From: Saccharicrinis sp963665705
Lineage (GTDB): Bacteria; Bacteroidota; Bacteroidia; Bacteroidales; Marinilabiliaceae
DNA length: 64,000 bases
Assembly: GCA_963665705.1 (NCBI GenBank)
Contig: OY762448.1
Location: 4,154,001-4,218,000, forward strand
Direction of reading: 5' to 3'
Each line of letters starts with the position of its first letter. Positions within the stretch are counted from its first letter, which is position 1. The position numbers and the translations under genes were made by a program. Under the pieces are notes generated by a model, which saw only the letters and a list, made by a program, of their open reading frames with translations, had not been told where the DNA came from and searched no databases. Below are positions 57,031-64,000 of this stretch, piece after piece.

Positions 57031-57681
57031 TTATAAAATAACACCATCTTTCATTTTTATCTCTCTATCACTTAAATGTGCTAAATGCAAATCGTGGGTT
57101 ACAATTACAAATGTTTGATTAAATTCATCTCTTAAAGAGAAAAATAACTTATGAAGTTCTTCCTGGTTTTTTGAATCTAAACTACCGGTAGGTTCATCGG
57201 CAAAAACCACAACGGGGTCATTAATTAAAGCTCTCGCTATGGCAATTCTTTGCTTTTCACCACCACTCAACTCAGCTGGTTTATGAAGTTCTCGATCTTT
57301 TAAATTGAGGAACTTTAAAATATCACGTGCTTTATTCTCACTCTTGGTTTTATTTTTACCAGCAATTAAAGATGGTAAAATTATATTTTCAATGGCGTTA
57401 AATTCTGGCAATAACTGATGGAATTGAAACACAAAACCAATGTTATCATTTCTAAAATGTGCTAATTCTTTTTCTTTAAGAGATTGTATTTCAATATTAT
57501 TAATAAAGACACTCCCAAAATTAGGTCTATCCAAAGTTCCTAATATCTGTAACAAAGTTGTTTTACCAGCTCCACTCGGTCCAACAATAGACACAACTTC
57601 GCCTTGATTAATAGTTAAATCAACCCCTTTTAAAACTTTAAGTTCTCCAAATTGCTTTTCTATACCTTGAGCAGATATCAT
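57031..57681 (-). CDS. lolD: ABC transporter ATPase, LolD/MacB type
   Basis: 216 aa cytoplasmic ATPase. Walker A GPSGAGKTT (34-42), Q-loop Gln86, signature LSGGE (138-142), Walker B VVVFADEP (157-164), and switch His196 are all present. FGSVFINN and the LDRP segment fit the LolD/FtsE/MacB group, which works with FtsX-type permeases; a lipoprotein-release role is the usual reading in Bacteroidota. No permease gene is adjacent. The permease at 62328 is not in this operon. Confidence 0.88.
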   Translation of the reverse strand: MISAQGIEKQFGELKVLKGVDLTINQGEVVSIVGPSGAGKTTLLQILGTLDRPNFGSVFINNIEIQSLKEKELAHFRNDNIGFVFQFHQLLPEFNAIENIILPSLIAGKNKTKSENKARDILKFLNLKDRELHKPAELSGGEKQRIAIARALINDPVVVFADEPTGSLDSKNQEELHKLFFSLRDEFNQTFVIVTHDLHLAHLSDREIKMKDGVIL

Positions 57682-57690
57682 TACAATTAC

Positions 57691-58626
57691 TTATTTAGTA
57701 AATAATAAAACCATATATAAAACATATACCGAAACAAATATTACACCTTTAAAACGCGATATATGACCTTTCTTTATCGGTAACATAGCTAATAGTAATA
57801 AAGTGGATATTCCTATCATCCACCAAATATCAATCGAAACTAAATCGTGCGAAATTTTAATCGTTTTAAGAGATGATGTAATACCTAAAATTCCAAGAAG
57901 GTTAAATATATTTGACCCTATAATATTTCCTATCGAAATGTCAGTTTCCTTTTTAACAGCAGCCATAATTGATGTAGCTAACTCTGGAACACTTGTTCCA
58001 AATGCTACTACTGAGATACCAATTACCCTTTCACTAATACTGAATCCTTTAGCAATACTAATAGCACCTTCTACTAATAATTCAGAACCAAAATACAATC
58101 CTGCTGCAGATAAAATCAGTAAACCTAATGCCATTATTAATTTCATCGAAGGCTTTTCAACAACCGCTTCAGACCTTTCCATCTGTTTTCTTGAGTTAAT
58201 AACTGAAAAACCTAAATAAACAATTAATAAACTCACGAAAATAAGTCCCTCAATAAATTGCAACTTATAATTTAAAGAAAAAACATAAAACAATAATGAT
58301 GCTCCCATCATTATGGCCCAATCGAATAAAACTGATTTTTTTCGTACTTTAATAGGTAAGATTACAGAAACTAAACCTAGTACTAAAGCTACATTTGCAA
58401 TATTAGATCCCACTACATTACCAATAGAAATATCTGGCACACCATCAAAAACCGCATTTAAACTAACTATTAGTTCGGGAGCTGATGTACCAAATGCTAC
58501 AACTGTAATACCTACAACTAACGTAGAAACCTTAAGATATCTAGCTAACTGAACACTAGATTTCACTAACCAATCTCCACTAAAAAAAAGCAGGACAAAA
58601 CCTGCTATCAACATCAAAAATCCCAT
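57691..58626 (-). CDS. Calcium/sodium antiporter (CaCA family, YrbG-like)
   Basis: 311 aa with about ten transmembrane helices in two inverted repeats. The alpha-repeat motifs GTSAPELIVS (46-55) and GTSVPELATS (210-219), and GNVVGSNIANV and GNIIGSNIFNL after them, are the ion-binding core. It exchanges sodium for calcium across the inner membrane. It lies 9 bp before lolD and 29 bp after tatA. Confidence 0.94.
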   Translation of the reverse strand: MGFLMLIAGFVLLFFSGDWLVKSSVQLARYLKVSTLVVGITVVAFGTSAPELIVSLNAVFDGVPDISIGNVVGSNIANVALVLGLVSVILPIKVRKKSVLFDWAIMMGASLLFYVFSLNYKLQFIEGLIFVSLLIVYLGFSVINSRKQMERSEAVVEKPSMKLIMALGLLILSAAGLYFGSELLVEGAISIAKGFSISERVIGISVVAFGTSVPELATSIMAAVKKETDISIGNIIGSNIFNLLGILGITSSLKTIKISHDLVSIDIWWMIGISTLLLLAMLPIKKGHISRFKGVIFVSVYVLYMVLLFTK

Positions 58627-58655
58627 ATATAAAGTATCATTTTCTTAATTGGATT

Positions 58656-59018
58656 CTATTTCTTGTTTCCATTTTTTGTTTTATTGGAACCATGTTCTGC
58701 TTTGCCAGTAAAATGATTTTTACCTTCATCAACAGAATCTTTATAAGGGTCTAGTGTATCAACATCCTTTAATGACCTACCGACTTCTTTAACATGAGCT
58801 TCAATATCCTTTTGACTTTCATTTAAGTCTTTCTTAAACTCTTGAGTTGATTCATTAAACTCTCGTTTTATTTCATCAGTAGCTTTACGAAACTCATTAA
58901 TACCTTTACCAAGAGTACGCGCAAAATCAGGAATTTTATCGGCTCCAAACAAAAGCAAAACAGCCAAAAACACTAATATTATTTCCCATCCTCCCATACC
59001 TAAAAATAAAAAATACAT
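58656..59018 (-). CDS. tatA: Twin-arginine translocase subunit TatA/B
   Basis: 120 aa. One N-terminal membrane helix (about 10-27), the FGADKIPDFARTLGKG hinge and amphipathic helix, then a charged helical tail with Glu/Lys repeats and a polar C-terminus. The FGA/P hinge fits TatA; the long tail would also allow TatB-like use, common where only one TatA/B form exists. A TATCTTTG -7 box at 59042-59049 (minus strand) precedes it. Head of a seven-gene minus-strand run. No tatC is in the window. Confidence 0.9.
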   Translation of the reverse strand: MYFLFLGMGGWEIILVFLAVLLLFGADKIPDFARTLGKGINEFRKATDEIKREFNESTQEFKKDLNESQKDIEAHVKEVGRSLKDVDTLDPYKDSVDEGKNHFTGKAEHGSNKTKNGNKK

Positions 59019-59052
59019 AGCATATTAATTTCTTAATGATTCAAAGATAACA

Positions 59053-59092
59053 AAAACAAAACACCCTTTAAACTCAAAGGTTTAAAGGGTGT
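59053..59092 (-). terminator. Intrinsic terminator after secDF
   Basis: ACACCCTTTAAAC (59061-59073) and GTTTAAAGGGTGT (59080-59092) form a perfect 13-bp stem; a T-rich run follows on the minus strand. It separates secDF from tatA. Confidence 0.92.
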
Positions 59093-59115
59093 CAAAAATA
59101 TCATTAATTAAAAGC

Positions 59116-62103
59116 TTATTTTTTTGCTTTTTTCTTTGCTCTAGTATCAATTACAGAAAATGCAATTGGAGTTGCAATAAATAATGATGAGTAGGTTCCT
59201 ACAACAACACCAATTAACAATGCAAATACAAATCCTTGAATTGTTTCACCACCAAAAAGGAAGATAACAAGCAATACTACAAATGTTGTTAATGATGTAT
59301 TTACCGTACGACTAATTGTTGAGTTCAATGCTGAATCAACAACTCCGTTTCTGTCTCTTTTAGGATGTAATCCTAGGTATTCCCTGATACGGTCAAATAC
59401 AACCACGGTATCATTTATTGAGTATCCAATCACTGTTAATATTGCAGCAATAAATGCCTGATCGATTTCAAGACTAAAAGGTACTACTTTATATAAAAGT
59501 GAGAATATACCCAATACGACCAACACATCATGAAGTAATGCTACCAATGCTCCTAATCCATACTCCCAGTTACGGAAACGTATTAAAATATATAGAAAGA
59601 TAACAAGTAATGAGAAAGCAATTGAATAATATGCTTTTGTTTTAATATCTGTAGCAATTGTAGGCCCAACTTTTTGTGAACTCATTCTATAATCACTAAC
59701 AAATTTATTAAAATCAACATCCGTACCCAGATAAGATTTTAACCCATTAAATAATTTTTCTTCAATTTGATTATCTACATCCTCACCAGCTTCATCTACC
59801 ATGTAGTTAGTGGCGATTCTAATTTGATTGTCTCCACCAAATGTTTTCACTTCAACATGTGCACCTTCAAACTCATCAGCTAAAGATTTTTGAACATCTG
59901 TAGATGAAACATCTTCCTGAAAACGCACCACATAAGTTCTACCTCCAGAAAAGTCAATTCCTAATTTCAATCCTTGTGTTGCAAGTGACCCTATTCCAAC
60001 CGCAATTATAAGACCTGAGATAATAAAGAACATTTTTTTCTTTTCAAGAAACTTAACCTTAGAGTTTTTCATAAAACCTAAAGTAAGAGATGTTCCAAAT
60101 TTAATATCTGAATTCTTATTTAATATTCTTTCAAAGATTAATCTAGTAATAAAAATTGCTGAGAAGAATGATGTGGCAATACCAATCATTAATGTTGTAG
60201 CAAAACCTTTAATTGGACCTGTACCGAATAAGAATAAAATTAAACCAGTTAAGAATGTTGTAACGTTAGAGTCAATAATTGCTGAAAATGCATTTTTATA
60301 ACCATCAGTCACCGCTAATTTAACACCTTTACCTGCAGCCATTTCTTCACGAATACGCTCGTAGATAAGTACGTTTGCATCAACTGACATACCAATAGTT
60401 AAAACTATACCTGCAATACCAGGTAGCGTCAATACAGCTCCAAACGAGGCAAGTACACCAAGTATAAAGAACATATTTGCTAATAGAGCAATATCGGATA
60501 CAGCACCTGCTTTAAACCCATAATAGAAAATCATGTATGCAAGTACAACAAGGAATGCCCAAAGGAATGAAGACAAACCAGAACTTACAGCTTCCTGACC
60601 TAATGAAGGACCAACAACGGTATCTTCTACAATTCTAGCTGGAGCTGGTAATTTACCAGACTTAAGTATATTAGCTAAATCCTCTGCCTCAGTTACATCA
60701 AAGTCTCCAGTAATAGAACTACTACCTCCTGTAATTTCATTTTGAACAGTTGGATAACTATATACATATCCATCAAGAACTACTGCAATACTTTTTCCAA
60801 TATTTGCTTTTGTTAATCTAGCCCAAACATTAGAACCTTCAGCATTCATTCTCATACTAACTTCGTAGCCTCCCTGAGAAGTTACCGACTTGCTCGCATT
60901 TGTAATAACATCTCCTTCAAGAGGAGCTCTTCCATCGTGAGTTGTTACTTTTATAGCAACTAGCTCATATATTTCTTGCTTACTTGTTGTCCCATCTTCC
61001 AATTCTCTTTGAGGAAGAGCCTTAACTCCCCATAAAAACCTTACATTTTTTGGAAATAATGCACGAACTTGATCCATTTGTAAATATGCATTTACTTTAG
61101 AAGTATCCTGAACTAGTGCATATCCAACAAGTGGTCCTTTTTGACGTTGAGAAGGTTGTAATACTGAAAATAAAGATTTTTGAGATTTTTGAGCTAAAGA
61201 ATCCACTTTTGTACTATCTGATTCAATAGCACTCAAAAGACCTTCTGCACCATCTTTTTCTTCAGTTACTTCAACAGCAGCTACATCTTCTGTAGTTTCT
61301 TCTGTTTTTTTCAACGCTTCTTTTGCTTTTTCTATCTCAATTACTTTTGTGTTAGCTGCAATTAAATTGCTAACCAACTCAGTAATTTCATAAGTTTCCC
61401 AGAACTCAAGACTAGCAGTACCCTGTAAAAGTTTACGAACCCTTTGAGGATCTTTAATCCCTGGAAGTTCAACTAATACACGCCCTGCCTTTTCAAGCTT
61501 TTGAATATTAGGCTGAGTTACTCCAAAACGGTCAATACGAGTACGTAAAATATTAAATGCATTATCAATAGCACTTTGGGATTCTTCCCTAATTACTCTA
61601 AGTACTTCTTCATTAGAAGTGTTATAATCAATTTTACCTTTTAATTCTACAGTATTGAATATTGCTGCTAAACGAGCTTCTGAATCAATCTCTTGAAAAG
61701 CTTTATAGAATAACGTTATGAAATCGTCTGAAGATGATAATTCTTTTTGCTCAGCAATTTGTAATGCTTCATTAAAGGTATTATCTGTATTGTAATTAGA
61801 TAAGGCTTTTAAAATATCAGCAACTTTTACCTCAAGAATAAGGTTCATACCTCCTTTAAGGTCAAGACCAAAGTTGATTTCCTTCTCCTTACACTCTTTG
61901 TAAGTATATTTTCTTCCGAAGAAATTATAAACCGGCTCATTTGCAACCGAATCCAAATAATTTATTTCAACTTGCGGATCTCCATTTGCTATTTCTTTTG
62001 CCTTATTTTCTTCCTCTCTGGTTTGATAAGTAAATATCAACTGATATAAACTTACTAAAGCTAGTAGGATGGCAAAAACTCTGATCGCTCCTTTGTTTTG
62101 CAT
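59116..62103 (-). CDS. secDF: Protein translocase subunit SecDF (fused)
   Basis: Helper of the Sec translocase that uses the proton gradient to pull proteins through. 995 aa, the fused form typical of Bacteroidota. The SecD half has LDLKGGMNLILEV near 75, the large periplasmic P1 domain with a Glu/Asp-rich insert (about 260-300), and six helices; SecF begins near residue 640 with LDF-type IDFSGGRTYVVRF at about 720 and ends with six more helices. DVSSTDVQKSL and the YSINDTVVVFDRIRE block are SecF marks. A TATATTTG -7 element is at 62158-62165. Confidence 0.96.
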   Translation of the reverse strand: MQNKGAIRVFAILLALVSLYQLIFTYQTREEENKAKEIANGDPQVEINYLDSVANEPVYNFFGRKYTYKECKEKEINFGLDLKGGMNLILEVKVADILKALSNYNTDNTFNEALQIAEQKELSSSDDFITLFYKAFQEIDSEARLAAIFNTVELKGKIDYNTSNEEVLRVIREESQSAIDNAFNILRTRIDRFGVTQPNIQKLEKAGRVLVELPGIKDPQRVRKLLQGTASLEFWETYEITELVSNLIAANTKVIEIEKAKEALKKTEETTEDVAAVEVTEEKDGAEGLLSAIESDSTKVDSLAQKSQKSLFSVLQPSQRQKGPLVGYALVQDTSKVNAYLQMDQVRALFPKNVRFLWGVKALPQRELEDGTTSKQEIYELVAIKVTTHDGRAPLEGDVITNASKSVTSQGGYEVSMRMNAEGSNVWARLTKANIGKSIAVVLDGYVYSYPTVQNEITGGSSSITGDFDVTEAEDLANILKSGKLPAPARIVEDTVVGPSLGQEAVSSGLSSFLWAFLVVLAYMIFYYGFKAGAVSDIALLANMFFILGVLASFGAVLTLPGIAGIVLTIGMSVDANVLIYERIREEMAAGKGVKLAVTDGYKNAFSAIIDSNVTTFLTGLILFLFGTGPIKGFATTLMIGIATSFFSAIFITRLIFERILNKNSDIKFGTSLTLGFMKNSKVKFLEKKKMFFIISGLIIAVGIGSLATQGLKLGIDFSGGRTYVVRFQEDVSSTDVQKSLADEFEGAHVEVKTFGGDNQIRIATNYMVDEAGEDVDNQIEEKLFNGLKSYLGTDVDFNKFVSDYRMSSQKVGPTIATDIKTKAYYSIAFSLLVIFLYILIRFRNWEYGLGALVALLHDVLVVLGIFSLLYKVVPFSLEIDQAFIAAILTVIGYSINDTVVVFDRIREYLGLHPKRDRNGVVDSALNSTISRTVNTSLTTFVVLLVIFLFGGETIQGFVFALLIGVVVGTYSSLFIATPIAFSVIDTRAKKKAKK

Positions 62104-62157
62104 CTGTACTTATGATTTTATTTATTTGTCAATTAAATTTGATTTTCTTGAATTGCG

Positions 62158-62165
62158 CAAATATA
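62158..62165 (-). promoter_or_regulatory. -7 element of secDF
   Basis: TATATTTG on the minus strand, 55 bp before the ATG at 62103. The -33 box is not clear. Confidence 0.45.
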
Positions 62166-62327
62166 TTGTTTTTTTTTAGAATAACCAGTGATGTTTAGCA
62201 TCCAAATGCAAAATGACATAAGGGATTTAATGATAAGCTAATAACAAATTTAAGTTAGGCTGATAATCAAAACTACCTTTTTAAATCCTTAAACCTCACA
62301 TTAAAAAACCAAATTTCTGTAATACAA

Positions 62328-64000
62328 TTACATACCATCACTTACTGAAGATGACTTAATCTTTTTTAATGAATGCATTAAAATAACTATAAATGACAAC
62401 CCCAACATCACAAACCCTATAGCAATCATAATAAACACAGGCATTTTACTATAATAAGCAAACCCATTCAACCACAATTGAAGTACAATCAATGACAACG
62501 GAATAGCTACAATAATACCCGTTAATATAAACTGTCCGACCTCAATAAAAAGTTCATAAAACAACTTCACATGAGAGGCACCAAGGATTTGTTTTATCTT
62601 AAAATCGCTCATTTTCATTTCTATCACATAAGTTGAAAACGCCCTAACTCCTAACCATGCAACAAAAATTGACAAAATGGCAAATAGAAACATCATTTTG
62701 AAAACGGTATGCTCTTCTTTTAAATTATCATTTAAAATATCATTAAGCATTTTATACTCAAAAGGCTCTCCATCAGCACTAACCTGCCACAAGGCTTCTA
62801 CATCTTTTATCGTTTCATCAAATACTGTTTTATCAGAAACTCTGATTAATAAATTCTCAAATGCGCTTCCTTTAGGTAATTCCATTAAAACCAATGGTCG
62901 AATTGGGTATTGAACTGGTTCAAAATGAAAATCTTTAGCTACGCCAGCAATTGAAAATCCATAGTCCCATTTAGCAGCATCCACAAAATTGATTTGCATC
63001 CCTAATGGTTTCGACATATTCAATGCATCTTTTGTAGCTGCAGTTATAACTATATCGTGCGACATTTTATCTGAAGTAGCTTCCCACATATCTCCTGCTA
63101 CAAAATTAATCTGCAGTGTTTTTAAAAAATCCTGTTCAACCAAATTATAAGATAAAAGCACCATCTTTTCACCACCTTTGCTCATGTATTTAAAGGACTG
63201 TAAAGGGAATTCTTTACCTATAATATATTTACATGCAGAAACATCAGTAATCCCATTAATAGATTTCAATTTCTTCTTTACATTTGAAAAATCACTCCCC
63301 AGTGCATGTCCCCTTTCAACTACTAAAACATTATTGCTATTATATCCTAAATCCTTATTTTCTAAATATTTAATATTCCAATACATACCTAAAGTAAGAA
63401 TAACCAGAAAAGTAGATACAATTATCTGTCCTCCGGCTAATAATCCTCTAATCATCATACTATTCTTTCCTAAAGCTATTCCCTCTTTAAAAATAACTAC
63501 TTCTCTATATCCTGAAAAGGAGATTGCTGGATATAGTCCAGATAATAAGCCAACCAGTATAGTAAGTCCTGTAACATAAAGCAAATCAATTCGACTTTCA
63601 AGGCGATTAAGATGTAAATCAATATTAAAAAGATAATTAAATCCAGGCAACAATAACTCTGATAAAACCAAACCAATAAACAGGGCAATAAAACTATAAG
63701 TTACAGCTTCAATAATAAATTGTATAAATAAATCTTTCCTATCTTCACCTACTAATTTCCGAACTCCAATTTCCATAACTCTTTTAGAAGCTTTGGCGGT
63801 TGTTAAATTCATGAAATTGATGGAAGTAATTAGCAATACAAATATTGCTAAAGACATAAATAATACAACATAAATATGTTTTGAATTAGGCTCTAGCTCA
63901 TTTTCAATATTTGAATTTAAGTGGATATCTTTTATCGCCTGTAACTTAAATCTTACAGATTTGACACCTCCAGATCTATTACCGTCTTCTGATTTTTGAT
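62328..64000 (-). CDS. ABC transporter permease, MacB/FtsX type (N-terminus outside window)
   Basis: The frame stays open to base 64000, so the gene is cut; the ATG at 63857 is internal. At least 557 codons are seen. Helices near FMSLAIFVLLITSINFMNL then KRVMEIGVRKLVGE are the usual FtsX core of these permeases (ASKRVMEIGVRKLVG is the diagnostic block), followed by three more helices, a periplasmic MacB-like domain, and a second FtsX core. It would work with a LolD/MacB ATPase in export or signalling; the ATPase at 57031 is not next to it. 224 bp from secDF. Confidence 0.9.
   Translation of the reverse strand, partial: QKSEDGNRSGGVKSVRFKLQAIKDIHLNSNIENELEPNSKHIYVVLFMSLAIFVLLITSINFMNLTTAKASKRVMEIGVRKLVGEDRKDLFIQFIIEAVTYSFIALFIGLVLSELLLPGFNYLFNIDLHLNRLESRIDLLYVTGLTILVGLLSGLYPAISFSGYREVVIFKEGIALGKNSMMIRGLLAGGQIIVSTFLVILTLGMYWNIKYLENKDLGYNSNNVLVVERGHALGSDFSNVKKKLKSINGITDVSACKYIIGKEFPLQSFKYMSKGGEKMVLLSYNLVEQDFLKTLQINFVAGDMWEATSDKMSHDIVITAATKDALNMSKPLGMQINFVDAAKWDYGFSIAGVAKDFHFEPVQYPIRPLVLMELPKGSAFENLLIRVSDKTVFDETIKDVEALWQVSADGEPFEYKMLNDILNDNLKEEHTVFKMMFLFAILSIFVAWLGVRAFSTYVIEMKMSDFKIKQILGASHVKLFYELFIEVGQFILTGIIVAIPLSLIVLQLWLNGFAYYSKMPVFIMIAIGFVMLGLSFIVILMHSLKKIKSSSVSDGM

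Overview
The window is a low-GC chromosomal segment of a member of the phylum Bacteroidota, probably class Bacteroidia. Marine Marinilabiliales-type bacteria would fit, but that rank is a guess. The phylum call rests on a SusC/SusD nutrient-uptake locus, a fused SecDF, a type III glutamine synthetase, bifunctional FtcD, TIGR02757 and C_GCAxxG_C_C proteins, and promoters of the Bacteroidota form (TTG/TTTG, 18-21 bp, TAnnTTTG) in front of rRNA, tRNA and protein genes. Shine-Dalgarno sequences are mostly absent, so several starts were chosen from the promoter position.

Layout. 1-13.4 kb: housekeeping and metabolism (Nth, ZupT, a cell-wall amidase, an NDP-sugar pyrophosphorylase, a Nudix hydrolase, an aminotransferase, a class II aldolase, an unusual substrate-binding-protein/histidine-kinase fusion, a free-standing archaeal-type ThrRS editing domain, FtcD, a DEAD-box helicase). 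13.5-27.4 kb: a polysaccharide utilisation locus on the minus strand, in transcription order a SusR-like membrane regulator, SusC, SusD, a SusE/F-like lipoprotein and two GH30 hydrolases. Its susC is split by a complete IS66-family element (22221-24776) with an 8-bp target duplication; removing the element restores one frame. 27.5-41.3 kb: glutamine synthetase, M20 dipeptidase, DUF3109 protein, GpmI, a PAS histidine kinase, two identical tRNA-Phe genes, an M16 protease, an O-methyltransferase, flavodoxin, a cytidylate-kinase-like protein, and an overlapping LMW-PTP/fructosamine-kinase pair that looks like a protein-deglycation module. 41.6-47 kb: an rRNA operon on the minus strand (16S-23S-5S) with no spacer tRNA and three tandem promoters. 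47-64 kb: methylglyoxal synthase, a NifA-like sigma-54 activator, a zinc-ribbon protein, tRNA-Leu and tRNA-Gly, MutS, a seven-gene minus-strand run (TatA, Ca/Na exchanger, LolD-like ATPase, TIGR02757, TrmN6-like methyltransferase, MATE exporter, ComB), SecDF, and an ABC permease cut by the window edge.

How it fits together. The locus at 13.5-27.4 kb would import and cleave a beta-glucan (beta-1,6-glucan is the best guess from paired GH30 enzymes), but the insertion separates the SusC signal peptide and start of the plug from the barrel, so this copy is probably inactive in the sequenced strain. No CRISPR array, phage or obvious defence system was seen. The most unusual items are the freshly interrupted susC, the free-standing ThrRS editing domain, the SBP-kinase fusion, and a five-unit, exactly 11-bp-periodic AGTGA array enclosed by perfect inverted arms between the rRNA operon and the deglycation genes.
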